DNA from: CAWIKY01 sp963836905
GTDB lineage: Bacteria > Pseudomonadota > Alphaproteobacteria > Caulobacterales > Hyphomonadaceae
NCBI GenBank assembly: GCA_963836905.1
Contig: CAWIKY010000006.1
Coordinates: 372,001-436,000 of the forward strand
Direction of reading: 5' to 3'
DNA: 64,000 nt
Part shown: positions 31,627-40,513 of the stretch, in pieces
Numbering within the stretch: position 1 is the stretch's first letter
Layout: each line of letters opens with the position of its first letter
Notes under the pieces: model-generated
The model's database searches: none
The model's input: the letters and a program-made list of their open reading frames with translations, nothing else
What the model was told of the DNA's origin: nothing
Made by a program: the position numbers and the translations under genes

Positions 31627-32373
31627 CTAGTTCTGGCGGGCTTTGACGGCTTCCTCTTTCGCAACGGCCCGGTCGGTCTCGTCGAACTCGACCTCGCTTT
31701 GCTCGCCCCGGCCATAGGCCTTGGACTTTTGCGCCAGCGAGTTCATCGTCGCTCCGAAGGCGTCCTTGTCGACCGCCATTGATCTGGACGCGGAAACGCC
31801 TGCGGCTTCGGCATCGTCAAACTTCGCAAATTCGGCTCCGAGGAATACGACCTCCCAGCCTTTCGCCTCGATCCGGTCCAGCGCGGCGCGTGCCGTATCC
31901 TTTGTGAACTCCCGGCTGGAGTTTTCTGCGCCGTCCGTCATGACGACGATGATCGCCTTTTCCGGATTGTCGGTCTCGGCAACTGACACCATTCGCCCGA
32001 TGGCATCGAAAAGCGGAGTCATGCCGCGCGGACTGGCTTCCTCGCCGGTAACGTTCGTCCAGTCACCTGCACCGATGCCATCGCGAAGCACGTCGAACTG
32101 GAAGCCATCCTGATAATCGAAGACAGCCAGCGTGACGGAAGTGTCAATTGCTTCGCCGCCATCATCCTCGGCCAGCCCGGCCGCATAGGTATTCACCGAG
32201 GAAAGCGCTTCGTCCCAGATGTCGCTCATCGACCCTGTCCGGTCTAGCAGGATGTAGGAGGCCACGCCGGTCGCGGGCCCGGGCTCGACAGGCAGGGTGA
32301 TCTCGTCGGCTGTTTGCGCCTGGGCAAGGGCTCCGAACAGTACGATCCCGACAGGTATGATGAAACGCTTCAT
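31627..32373 (-). CDS. Secreted von Willebrand factor A-domain protein
   Basis: 248 residues with a Sec signal (KRFIIPVGIVLFGALAQAQ). The VWA domain starts SYILLDRTGSMSDIWDEALSSVNTYA, giving a DxTGS metal site, with TPLFDAIGRMVS and IIVVMTDGAENSSREFT supplying the other metal ligands. The C-terminus is charged. It is probably periplasmic. It is closely similar along its length to the VWA protein at 33257-33916, which lacks the signal; the two flank a small secreted protein. Confidence 0.82.
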   Translation of the reverse strand: MKRFIIPVGIVLFGALAQAQTADEITLPVEPGPATGVASYILLDRTGSMSDIWDEALSSVNTYAAGLAEDDGGEAIDTSVTLAVFDYQDGFQFDVLRDGIGAGDWTNVTGEEASPRGMTPLFDAIGRMVSVAETDNPEKAIIVVMTDGAENSSREFTKDTARAALDRIEAKGWEVVFLGAEFAKFDDAEAAGVSASRSMAVDKDAFGATMNSLAQKSKAYGRGEQSEVEFDETDRAVAKEEAVKARQN

Positions 32374-32575
32374 GATCTTTCCTCCACTCCCGGATGCATG
32401 CCCGGTCATTTGAGAGCGTGCGGGCCGATTATGGCCCCGGTCGGGCGCTGGTTGGGCAATTGACCTGCGCCGCCTATCTGGCCGCCTCCTCTTTTTCGGG
32501 GATGCGGCGGGGCGTCGAGCAGTGCAAACCGGTGCATCCCTGGGCCTTGCCGCGGATCAATGCGAGAGATCGATC

Positions 32576-33193
32576 ATGAGACGGACACTTCAATTTGCCT
32601 TGTTGGCAGCCTTGCTTTGCGGACAGGCTGGCGCTGCCGAAACCCCATGCGATACAGATGTGCCACTCGTCGATGGATGGACGATGTCGCACATTCGCGC
32701 GACCTACGCCGTCTCACCGGGTTACCGACTGTCCAATGACTTTCTGACGGAAGCTTCCGGCAGCCTGTCCAGGGAGGGTCCGATCGAGACACCTTTCCTG
32801 TTCGAGCTGACCTTGGAAGACGGCGTGGGTGTCGATGACGTAACGTATGAGCGGTTTGCTCTTGGCGAGCCACGGCTGGTAGTGAAAACCGGGCTGATGA
32901 CAGACCCTACCAGCGGTGAGCCTGCCAGTGCCCTCTCCCACAAGGTCCACCCGATGATCGACGGCGAAATCGGTCCGGAAAGTTTCCTCAACGCGTTTGA
33001 CCGGCCGTTGACTGGCAATTTCCAGCTTCCGACGGACGTCGACCTGAACGACACCTCCAGACTTGGAGTGCGCTTTTGTCTGAACGGGGACCAGAAAAAC
33101 TGCACGGAATGGACGTTTGCAACACCCAAGGCAGCGCTCGCAGATGCCAGCAGCAAGTTCAATCCCGTCTGTGCGATCGCAAAGCGCGACTGA
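32576..33193 (+). CDS. Secreted protein of unknown function
   Basis: 205 residues. RRTLQFALLAALLCGQAGAAETPC is a Sec signal. The mature protein is acidic, with cysteines at the start (PCDTDVPLVDGW) and end (RFCLNGDQKNCTEW, FNPVCAIAKRD) that may pair. No known domain recognised. It lies between the two VWA genes but on the opposite strand, divergent from the secreted VWA gene with ~200 bases between starts. Confidence 0.55.
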   Translation: MRRTLQFALLAALLCGQAGAAETPCDTDVPLVDGWTMSHIRATYAVSPGYRLSNDFLTEASGSLSREGPIETPFLFELTLEDGVGVDDVTYERFALGEPRLVVKTGLMTDPTSGEPASALSHKVHPMIDGEIGPESFLNAFDRPLTGNFQLPTDVDLNDTSRLGVRFCLNGDQKNCTEWTFATPKAALADASSKFNPVCAIAKRD

Positions 33194-33256
33194 GAGGGCT
33201 CGCATCCGCAAAGCCCTCCCGTGTCTTAGAAGACAGCACACGCGAGCCAGACCGTG

Positions 33257-33916
33257 TCAGCCGCGACCGGTGACATCCTCCTCGCCGGCCTCCCGGCGGT
33301 CCTCGTCGTTAAAGTCCACCGACTCCTCCAGTCGCCGACCGTAAGACTTTGACTTCATGGCGAGGCTTTGAAGCGAACCGTTGAAACGGCCCTTGCGCAT
33401 GGCCATCGACTTGGAGGACACAATACCGGTGCCGTGCGCGTCGTTGAACTTGCCGAATTCAGCGCCGAGAAACACCACTTCCCAGCCCTTGCCGCGGACC
33501 CGGTCAAGCGCCGCCTTTGCGGTCTCTTTGGTGAGCTCGCGGCTCGCATTCTCCCGGCCGTCCGTCATGATGACGACCACAGCCCGTTCCGGCGCGGCGG
33601 TTTCGGCCAGTGACACGATCCGACCTATGGCATCGAAAAGCGGGGTCATGCCGCGTGGACTGGCTTCGGCGCTGGTGACGTTCGTCCAGTCTGTGGCCTT
33701 CACCTCGCCCCGCAGCACGTCGAACTGAAGCCCCTCCTGGGCATCGAAGACGGCGAGGGTGACGGTGCTTTCAATGGCGCTTCCGCCATCATCCTCGGCC
33801 AGTTTGGCGGCATAGGCGTTTACGGAGGACAGCGCTTCCTCCCAGATGTGGTTCATCGATCCGGTACGGTCGAGCAGAATATAGGCGGAAAGGGAAGACG
33901 AAGGCATGAGGGTCAT
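33257..33916 (-). CDS. Cytoplasmic von Willebrand factor A-domain protein
   Basis: 219 residues. AYILLDRTGSMNHIWEEALSSVNAYAAKLAEDDGG, SPRGMTPLFDAIGRIVSLAE and VVVIMTDGRENASRELTKETAKAALDRVRGKGWEVVFLGAEFGKFNDA match the secreted paralogue at 31627-32373 almost residue for residue. The signal peptide is replaced by a short MTLMPSSSLS start, so this copy should stay in the cytosol. A recent duplication with altered targeting is inferred. An in-frame ATG at 33958 is possible but unconserved. Confidence 0.8.
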   Translation of the reverse strand: MTLMPSSSLSAYILLDRTGSMNHIWEEALSSVNAYAAKLAEDDGGSAIESTVTLAVFDAQEGLQFDVLRGEVKATDWTNVTSAEASPRGMTPLFDAIGRIVSLAETAAPERAVVVIMTDGRENASRELTKETAKAALDRVRGKGWEVVFLGAEFGKFNDAHGTGIVSSKSMAMRKGRFNGSLQSLAMKSKSYGRRLEESVDFNDEDRREAGEEDVTGRG

Positions 33917-34165
33917 GAGCGTTCCTTGGACCTGATGATTATAGACGGCGCACATCATCGAGAGCCTTGTTTCCTATAGGAAACGAGGCATTGTGATGGG
34001 GTGGGCTGTCCTGGGTGAGCTCTGCGTGAGCCATGACCTTTCTAACGCAAAAGTGCAGAAATTACAACTACCCGCACCGGTAGATCCGCCCTACGGGCGT
34101 TTTGGAAACCGCGAAAAAATGTGTAGGAGGCGGGTGTCTGTTTTTCGCATCAGGAGCCTTTTCCC

Positions 34166-35401
34166 TTGTCAGCCAATTCTCCCAGGAAAGTTGTCCTCGC
34201 CTATTCCGGCGGTCTCGATACCTCCATCATCCTGAAATGGCTGCAGACCGAGTTCGGCTGTGAGGTCGTCACCTTCACCGCCGATCTGGGGCAGGGTGAG
34301 GAACTGGCACCGGCCCGCGAGAAGGCGCTGAAGATGGGCGTGAAGCCTGACAACATCTTCATCGACGATCTGCGTGAAGAGTTTGTCCGCGACTATGTCT
34401 TCCCGATGTTTCGCGCCAATGCCCTTTATGAAGGCGTCTATCTGCTCGGCACCTCTATTGCCCGTCCGCTGATTGCCAAACGTCAGATCGAGATCGCCGC
34501 GCTGACCGGTGCCGATGCCGTCTGTCACGGCGCAACGGGCAAGGGAAACGATCAGGTCCGTTTCGAACTTGGCTATTACGCCCTGAACCCGGACATCAAG
34601 GTGATCGCGCCCTGGCGCGACTGGGCGTTCAAGTCCCGCTCCGACCTGATCGCCTTTGCCGAGGCGCACGACATTCCCATCGCAAAGGACAAGCGCGGCG
34701 AGGCTCCGTTCTCGGTCGATGCCAACCTTCTGCACACATCTTCCGAAGGCAAGGCGCTGGAAAACCCCGGCGAGCCCGCCCCGGAGTTCGTCTATCAGCG
34801 CACCGTTGCGCCTGAAGATGCGCCGGATACACCGCAATTGGTGCGCATCGGTTTTGAACAGGGCGATGCCGTGTCTGTCGATGGCGAGGCGCTCTCGCCT
34901 GCCAACCTTCTGGCGAAGCTGAATGACCTTGGCCGGGACCACGGGATCGGCCGTCTGGATCTTCTGGAGAACCGTTTTGTCGGCATGAAATCGCGCGGCG
35001 TTTACGAGACCCCCGGCGGTACGATCCTGCTCACCGCGCATCGCGGCATGGAAGAAATCACGCTCGACCGCGGCGCGGCGCACCTGAAGGACGCGCTGAT
35101 GCCGCAATATGCCGAGCTCATCTATAACGGCTTCTGGTGGAGCCCGGAGCGTGAAATGCTGCAGGCGGCCATCGACCATTCGCAGCGCTATGTGACCGGC
35201 GAGGTCACGCTCAAGCTCTACAAGGGCGGTGTGCATCTGGTGGCCCGCACCTCGCCTGCCTCGCTCTATTCCGAGGCGCATGTGACGTTCGAGGACGACG
35301 CGGGCGCGTATGACCAGAAGGACGCCGCAGGGTTCATCAAGCTGAACGCCTTGCGTCTGCGTCTGCTGGCGGCCCGCGACAAGCGCATCGGAAAGAATTG
35401 A
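34166..35401 (+). CDS. argG: Argininosuccinate synthase
   Basis: 411 residues. Joins citrulline and aspartate with ATP in arginine synthesis. [20 protein letters not shown] is the PP-loop; [21 protein letters not shown] and [11 protein letters not shown] are family signatures. It is full length. The start is TTG with CAGGAG about ten bases upstream, reading SANSPRKVV. It supplies arginine together with carB-derived carbamoyl phosphate, though argG is not near carB. Confidence 0.95.
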   Translation: MSANSPRKVVLAYSGGLDTSIILKWLQTEFGCEVVTFTADLGQGEELAPAREKALKMGVKPDNIFIDDLREEFVRDYVFPMFRANALYEGVYLLGTSIARPLIAKRQIEIAALTGADAVCHGATGKGNDQVRFELGYYALNPDIKVIAPWRDWAFKSRSDLIAFAEAHDIPIAKDKRGEAPFSVDANLLHTSSEGKALENPGEPAPEFVYQRTVAPEDAPDTPQLVRIGFEQGDAVSVDGEALSPANLLAKLNDLGRDHGIGRLDLLENRFVGMKSRGVYETPGGTILLTAHRGMEEITLDRGAAHLKDALMPQYAELIYNGFWWSPEREMLQAAIDHSQRYVTGEVTLKLYKGGVHLVARTSPASLYSEAHVTFEDDAGAYDQKDAAGFIKLNALRLRLLAARDKRIGKN

Positions 35402-36073
35402 GGTCACCGGCCTGACTTTCTGCGTATCGTTTATGCATGCGCCGAAAGCCTCCACCGGTTCCGGGCCGTGGAGTTGCGGGATAGGTATGGGGCCGGGCGG
35501 GATGTCCTGCCGAAGCGGTTTAATGCCTTGCTTTCGCAGAGGCTGGTTTTGTGTTCGGGAGTGCATCCCGCCCGCAATGATGTGCCAGAGCCTCGGACTT
35601 ACGCCCATCGGATCGGCTGTCTTGGGCCGTGTCCGACTTCAGTGGCAGCCCGCGCGGGTTGCCGCCGGGTTCGTGGACCTCTTCGCCGTACCATCCTTGA
35701 GGGGTTGGTTGGTCCACCTCTGACAGCCACGGATCATTGCCGCACATAACGGGCCGGACCTTCCGGTTGGCCCCTCCGCCATGCGTGCGAGGATTATGAG
35801 GCAGGATGGACGGGGTTGGACTGATTTGGGGTGGGCAGGCGCTTGCTAGTCTCAGTTTGTTCCAGGAACTGACCCCCACCCCTAGCTCGCGAAATTGATT
35901 CACCGGATCAATTTCTTCGCTCGCAAGCCCCCTTTCATGGGGAGGAGTCCCGCCTGGAAACGTTTCGTGGCCAGGGAGGGGGATCGAGAATCAGTACTGG
36001 TCCCTTTCGAAAGGCTGCCCCGGATATGGCTCACGCTAGTCCGGGGAGGCGGCTCAATATCCAAGAGAGCCTC
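35402..36073. other. Non-coding region with hairpins and a repeat
   Basis: No gene is supported in these ~670 bases. Seen: a long GGGGTGGG...CCCACCCC foldback (about 35828-35881) enclosing CAGTT/AACTG, a perfect 9-bp hairpin GAAATTGAT-TCACCGG-ATCAATTTC (35891-35915), and a family B palindrome (36011-36055). A plus-strand frame open from just after argG to ~35749 has protein-like stretches but no good start. tmRNA, RNase P RNA and SRP RNA signatures were looked for and not found. Confidence 0.5.
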
Positions 36074-36844
36074 TCAGCAGGTCCCCGCCTTCAGCTTCGC
36101 CGTCTGTGCCTCGACATATTCCAGCACACGGCCTTCCAGCGCCTTGATCGGCACCGCGCCAAAGCCCGACGTCGGCATATACATGTAGGCAAACTGCGTA
36201 TTGTCCTTGGAGGGCAGTTTTTCCTGACCCGGATCGAACACTTTCACGATCAGCGTCCCGTATGTTTGCCATGACGCATAAAGCGAGTTGATTGTGGCGG
36301 CGTTTTCCTCAGCTGAGCCGCGCAGGTTCTTGTTGAGGTCAACGGTCAGCGCCATTTCACGGCTGTCAGGCTTTGTGCTCCAGCGCTCCATTTTTGCGTC
36401 GGCCGTATAAAGCCTCAGGCCTCCGGGATAAAGCACGGCGATCTTCTGCTGTTCTTCAGGCCAGTTGGCCGGGCCGTCCGGCTTGGCGAACCCCGCCAGC
36501 TTGATGACCATACTTTTCAGCGTCATTGCGCCGGGCTCACGCGGGCCGGAAAGATCGTAGCGCAGCTCGATCGAGGCGGCGTCGTCGCCCCGCAGCTCTT
36601 CGGCATCGTTTGCAAAACTGTAGAGCGAGGGTTTGGCCGTCACCTTCGCGAAGTCATCGACGACCTCGCCATTCTCGCCCTTCAGCCAGACGGACACCGT
36701 CTCTCCGCCGTCAAACGTCTTGTTGAATGTGCAGGTCGTGGTTTCGGTCTGCGCCTGCGCCGGTATCGCTGAGGCAGCGGCAAGTGCCAGCCCCGCCAGC
36801 GCGGCCCGCGCCGCGGTCTGAAGCCGTGAATGGTCGTTGATCAT
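36074..36844 (-). CDS. Secreted protein of unknown function
   Basis: 256 residues. Signal sequence INDHSRLQTAARAALAGLALAAASAIPAQAQ. The mature part starts TETTTCTFNKTFDGGETVSVWLKG and ends in Cys (KLKAGTC); the two cysteines may pair across the domain. The body looks beta-rich. No family recognised. The start is supported by GGGGACG upstream; a longer in-frame start (36991) precedes the signal. Divergent from the aldehyde dehydrogenase gene. Confidence 0.55.
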   Translation of the reverse strand: MINDHSRLQTAARAALAGLALAAASAIPAQAQTETTTCTFNKTFDGGETVSVWLKGENGEVVDDFAKVTAKPSLYSFANDAEELRGDDAASIELRYDLSGPREPGAMTLKSMVIKLAGFAKPDGPANWPEEQQKIAVLYPGGLRLYTADAKMERWSTKPDSREMALTVDLNKNLRGSAEENAATINSLYASWQTYGTLIVKVFDPGQEKLPSKDNTQFAYMYMPTSGFGAVPIKALEGRVLEYVEAQTAKLKAGTC

Positions 36845-37031
36845 GTGCGTCCCCTTTATCAGCCATGTCCGGGCCAGACATGCCCCGCCGGCTGGCCCCG
36901 TGCCAGTTACAAATCCTGTAAGGATCGAGGCGTCGCAAAAGGTTGACGTAGCGCGACCCGCGACAAACGCTCCTCCCAACACTATTATCAAGACGAGGCG
37001 TGAAAACGGCCCGCACCTGGAGGAGAAGACG

Positions 37032-38465
37032 ATGCAAGACTATCTGAAATTCTATATCGACGGCGAATGGGTCGATCCGGCAGACGCGCGGACAATGGAC
37101 GTCGAAAACCCGGCCACCGAAGAGGCCTATGCCCGCATTTCCATCGGCTCGAAGGCCGATGTCGACAAGGCCGTTGCCGCCGCCAAACGGGCCTTCCCGT
37201 CCTTCTCGCAGACGTCCGTCGAATACCGCGCGGACCTGCTCGACAAGATCGCCGCCGGGTTCCAGAAGCGGATGCCGGAAATTGCCGAGGCGATTTCCCA
37301 CGAAATGGGCGCGCCCATGTGGCTGGCCAATGCGGCCCAGGCCCCCGCGGCGCTCGGTCATTTTGCGACCACCGCGAACATCTTGCGCAATTACGATTTC
37401 GAGGTCCAGCAGGGCTCGACGCTTTTGCGCAAGGAAGCCATCGGCGTTTGCGGCTTCATCACGCCGTGGAACTGGCCTGCCAACCAGATCGCCTGCAAGG
37501 TCGCGCCTGCGCTTGCGGCTGGCTGCACCATGGTGCTCAAACCCTCCGAGATCGCGCCGATCGACGCCATGCTTCTGGCCGAAATCATGCATGAGGCCGG
37601 CGTGCCGAAAGGCGTCTTCAACCTCGTCAATGGCGATGGTCCGGGCGTGGGACAGGCCCTCTCCGAACACAAGGACATCGACATGATGTCGTTCACCGGG
37701 TCGACCCGGGCAGGTGTTCTGGTGGCGCAGGCCGCGGCCCCGACGGTCAAGCGCGTGGCGCAGGAACTGGGCGGCAAGTCTCCCAATATCGTTCTGAAGG
37801 ATGCCGATCTGCAAAAGGCCGTTTCCGGCGGCGTGATGCAGATGATGACGAATTCCGGCCAGTCCTGTAATGCCCCGTCGCGCATGTTCGTGCATCGCGA
37901 CCAGCACGATCAGGCCGCGCAGATTGCCAAGGCAACCGCCGAGAGCGTCAGGGTGATGATGCCTGCCGAAGCCGAGAAAGGTGCAATTGGCCCGATCTCG
38001 AACGCCAACCAGTATGCCAAGGTTCAGGACATGATCCAGAAAGGCATAGACGAGGGCGCAACGCTCGTCGCCGGTGGTACGGGGCGCCCCGAAGGTTTCA
38101 ACAAGGGCTATTTCGCACGGCCGACCGTGTTTGCGAACGTTACCAACGAGATGACCATCGCGCGTGAGGAAATCTTCGGGCCGGTGCTTTCCATCCTGCC
38201 TTACGATACCGAAGAGCAGGCCATCGAAATGGCCAACGACACCGAATACGGGCTGTCGGGCTATGTTCAGGCGGGCTCGCTGGAGCGCGCGGCAGAGGTG
38301 GGGCGGCAGATCCGTGCCGGGCAGATCCATCTGAACGGTGCGAGCGCGGACTTCATGGCCCCCTTCGGTGGCTTCAAGCAGTCCGGCAACGGCCGCGAAT
38401 GGGGCACGCACGGCTTTGAGGAATTCCTCGAGGTGAAAGCCATGCTCGGTCACAAGGCCGCCTAG
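37032..38465 (+). CDS. NAD(P)-dependent aldehyde dehydrogenase
   Basis: 477 residues, standard ALDH length. FITPWNWPANQIACKVAPALAAGCTMVLKPSE is the cofactor site, FTGSTRAG the Rossmann turn, QELGGKSPN holds the general-base Glu245, and NSGQSCNAPSRM the nucleophile Cys279. EEIFGPVLSILPY and PFGGFKQSGNGREWG follow as usual. Substrate aldehyde unknown; the C-terminal half resembles the broad 3-succinoylpyridine/betaine-type group. GAGGAGAAG upstream fixes the start. A TetR gene lies downstream and may regulate it. Confidence 0.9.
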   Translation: MQDYLKFYIDGEWVDPADARTMDVENPATEEAYARISIGSKADVDKAVAAAKRAFPSFSQTSVEYRADLLDKIAAGFQKRMPEIAEAISHEMGAPMWLANAAQAPAALGHFATTANILRNYDFEVQQGSTLLRKEAIGVCGFITPWNWPANQIACKVAPALAAGCTMVLKPSEIAPIDAMLLAEIMHEAGVPKGVFNLVNGDGPGVGQALSEHKDIDMMSFTGSTRAGVLVAQAAAPTVKRVAQELGGKSPNIVLKDADLQKAVSGGVMQMMTNSGQSCNAPSRMFVHRDQHDQAAQIAKATAESVRVMMPAEAEKGAIGPISNANQYAKVQDMIQKGIDEGATLVAGGTGRPEGFNKGYFARPTVFANVTNEMTIAREEIFGPVLSILPYDTEEQAIEMANDTEYGLSGYVQAGSLERAAEVGRQIRAGQIHLNGASADFMAPFGGFKQSGNGREWGTHGFEEFLEVKAMLGHKAA

Positions 38466-38599
38466 GGCTCTCCCGAAAGCAGCTTTCCCGGACCGGCCAG
38501 GCCAGAGCCGGGGAGGCTGTTTGCGCGGATGTCCGCAAGGGTTCAGTTGCGCAGCGACCGGGCTTTCCGCCCGCAAAGACCGGACTGTGAGCATGTCTC

Positions 38600-39139
38600 A
38601 TGACAGCCGACAAGAAAGCGCAAAAGCGCGCTGACCTTCTGGAAACGCTAGCAGACCATGTGCTGCGTCACGGAATCGCTGGCTCAAGCCTGCGCCCACT
38701 GGCGAAAAGCGCGGGCATCAGCGACCGCATGCTGCTCTATTATTTCGAGGATAAGGCAGACCTGCTGGGCAGCACCCTGACGGTGATCGCAAGCCGTATG
38801 CACGACCGCCTTGTCGATCATGAAGGTCCGCCCCGGCCGTTCGATATGCTGCTTGCCGACCTTGCCGGGCTGATAGCCGAGGAGGACTTGCGCCCGTTCA
38901 TGCAGGTCTGGCTGGAGATGGCGAGCCTTGCCGCGCGCGGCGATCCGGTCTGCCGGTCAACAGGTGCGCAGATCGGGCAGGGCTTCCTCGTCTGGATCGA
39001 GGGCCAGCTGGCACCGGGGGCAGATGCGAGAGCGGGGGACGCGGCCCGCTTGCTCGCTACCCTTGAAGGCATCGCGCTTCTGGGAAGCTTCGGGCTTGAC
39101 GAGGCTTGCAACGCAATCATCGCAGGGCAAACTGCCTAG
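38600..39139 (+). CDS. TetR-family transcriptional regulator
   Basis: 179 residues. The N-terminal helix-turn-helix reads LLETLADHVLRHGIAGSSLRPLAKSAGISDRMLLYYFEDKADLL, with the typical YYF..K end of TetR DNA-binding domains. The C-terminal ligand domain is degenerate. It is convergent with a small membrane protein, and its 3' end overlaps that gene by four bases. Possible targets are the upstream aldehyde dehydrogenase or the palindrome at 39571-39586. Confidence 0.87.
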   Translation: MTADKKAQKRADLLETLADHVLRHGIAGSSLRPLAKSAGISDRMLLYYFEDKADLLGSTLTVIASRMHDRLVDHEGPPRPFDMLLADLAGLIAEEDLRPFMQVWLEMASLAARGDPVCRSTGAQIGQGFLVWIEGQLAPGADARAGDAARLLATLEGIALLGSFGLDEACNAIIAGQTA

Positions 39140-39555
39140 CGCCGCGAGCCCATCCAGACCCCGAGCACCAGGCCGACACCTGCGCCCCACAGGATCGCCC
39201 CGCCCGCACCCGCCACAAGAGCCGGGGTTGCGCCATACAGGGATGGAAAGAAAGCGACTGCGAGCCCGTCCAGAAGCAGGGCAGTTGCCGTCACGATCGT
39301 GACGCCCGTGATGATCTGCGGCCCTGCGAGTCGTCCGGCGAGCCGGACAAGCAGGATGAATGGAAATGTTCCCGGAATGACGAGGGCGTAAACCCAAGCA
39401 ATGGCGGGAGGCTGGTAGATCCCCATCGGGCCGAGATAGCGCAGCAGCAGCGCGGCACCGAACCACAAGATGATCCCGATCACGATCATCAGCAGTGTCT
39501 GCCCGCGGGAAAGCAGGGCGGTCGCCTGACATGGCGATGTAGATGTTCCGGACAT
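39136..39555 (-). CDS. Small integral membrane protein, unknown function
   Basis: 139 residues with four predicted helices (about 22-42, 52-72, 80-102, 112-134). No family recognised. A longer in-frame ATG at 39741 would run through the promoter described below, so the start at 39555 is preferred. The N-terminus is Ser/Thr-rich (SGTSTSPCQATALLSRGQ). Confidence 0.6.
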   Translation of the reverse strand: MSGTSTSPCQATALLSRGQTLLMIVIGIILWFGAALLLRYLGPMGIYQPPAIAWVYALVIPGTFPFILLVRLAGRLAGPQIITGVTIVTATALLLDGLAVAFFPSLYGATPALVAGAGGAILWGAGVGLVLGVWMGSRR

Positions 39556-39570
39556 GGCGTTCCCCTCGAT

Positions 39571-39612
39571 TGTAGCGAGTGCTACATAAGCTGTATCCCG
39601 TCGTACCGTCAA
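39571..39612 (-). promoter_or_regulatory. Sigma70-type promoter with overlapping palindrome
   Basis: On the minus strand TTGACG (39607-39612), 17 bases, TTATGT (39584-39589): a near-consensus promoter ~30 bases before the small membrane protein gene. A perfect inverted repeat TGTAGC-GAGT-GCTACA (39571-39586) overlaps the -10 box, where a repressor would block RNA polymerase. The neighbouring TetR protein is the obvious candidate, by inference only. Confidence 0.5.
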
Positions 39613-39814
39613 CGGGCGAGGGGCTGCCTGCACCTTCATAGGGACCGCACTGGCGCCCTGCGGCGACGCAAGCGGCGACGGGTATGAAGAAGGCGAACGA
39701 ACCTGTTGCAAAGCGGGCAGGCGTATTTCAGCACCCCGCACACATTTCCCTCTTGCAAGCGCGCCGCCTTTGCGCTTTATGACGCCTTCCGACGCGACAG
39801 CGTTTACCCAGGAA

Positions 39815-39889
39815 GCGGGCGTAGCTCAGGGGTAGAGCACAACCTTGCCAAGGTTGGGGTCGGGCGTTCGAATCGCCTCGCCCGCTCCA
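39815..39889 (+). tRNA. tRNA-Gly (GCC anticodon)
   Basis: 75 bases with encoded CCA. Acceptor GCGGGCG pairs with CGCCCGC; D-arm GTAGCTCAGGGGTAGAGCAC; anticodon stem CAACC/GGTTG around TTGCCAA; T-loop GGGCGTTCGAATCGCC. All arms close. It marks the left edge of a small accessory patch, a frequent integration site, though no integrase or repeated tRNA 3' end was seen. Confidence 0.97.
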
Positions 39890-40283
39890 TTTTTCTTTGG
39901 AAAATTGAACCGCTTAAGCGGATCGCAAGTTGGCGAATTCTGCTTCCCCGCTCTGTCGGTTGCTCCGGGGAAGCATGGGGGAAGCACAAATCGGAGATTC
40001 GTGGCGCACTCTGGGGTTTGCATTGCGGCATTCTGAACCACCCGATTCCAGGGTGCAAGGGTTGGCTTGGCGTATGCCCAGCTTGGTGTGCGGTCGGTGA
40101 AAGTATCCAATCTAATTGCCCAATTCGCTTGTCATTTGAAGCGGCGGAATTTGGGCCGTTTGCGGACTGGCGGCTTGTGGGCGCGCTGGGGTAAAGGCGG
40201 GCGCACCCAGATCTGACATTTTGGCCATCAGAAACTAGCGGTTCCTGACGCGCGCTGCTATCTAGCTTGTGGAGGTAAAGACT
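39890..40283. other. Gap downstream of tRNA-Gly, nothing recognised
   Basis: About 390 bases. No convincing reading frame on either strand and no copy of the tRNA 3' end. It may hold the promoter of the DUF2188 gene and remnants of whatever integrated beside the tRNA. Confidence 0.4.
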
Positions 40284-40511
40284 ATGGCGAAAAAGGGTCA
40301 ACACGTTGTGCGGAGCTCATCTGGAGGATGGGCGGTCAAGAAGGCTGGCTCGCCCAAGGCGACAAGCACACATGCCACTCAGGCAGACGCGATCAAGGCT
40401 GCTACCAAGATCGCTCAGAACCAAAAAACCGAGCTATATATTCACGGGCGCGACGGAAGGATCAGAGAGCGCAATTCATATGGCAATGATCCCCACCCGC
40501 CGAAAGGCTGA
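40284..40511 (+). CDS. DUF2188 domain protein
   Basis: 75 residues. KKGQHVVRSSSGGWAVKKAGSPKATSTHATQADAIKAATKIAQNQKTELYIHGRDGRIRERNSYGNDPHPPK is the complete DUF2188 pattern (HVVp..ggWaVk.....sT..tqaeAi..a...a......v.iHg.dG.i...ny). Function unknown; such small proteins are often on accessory DNA. TGGAGG is seven to ten bases before the ATG. The next gene starts two bases after its stop. Confidence 0.85.
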   Translation: MAKKGQHVVRSSSGGWAVKKAGSPKATSTHATQADAIKAATKIAQNQKTELYIHGRDGRIRERNSYGNDPHPPKG

Positions 40512-40513
40512 GT

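Noticed and set aside
34169..35608. 479-codon open frame antisense to argG
   Set aside because: argG motifs are complete on the plus strand; no domain in the antisense frame.
35468..35749. Possible small gene after argG
   Set aside because: No ribosome site or family; upstream frame continues without a start, so coding is not supported.
35402..36073. tmRNA, RNase P RNA or SRP RNA
   Set aside because: Their conserved core sequences were not found on either strand.
36711..38594. 627-codon open frame antisense to the aldehyde dehydrogenase
   Set aside because: Same reasoning; the ALDH active-site motifs are on the plus strand.
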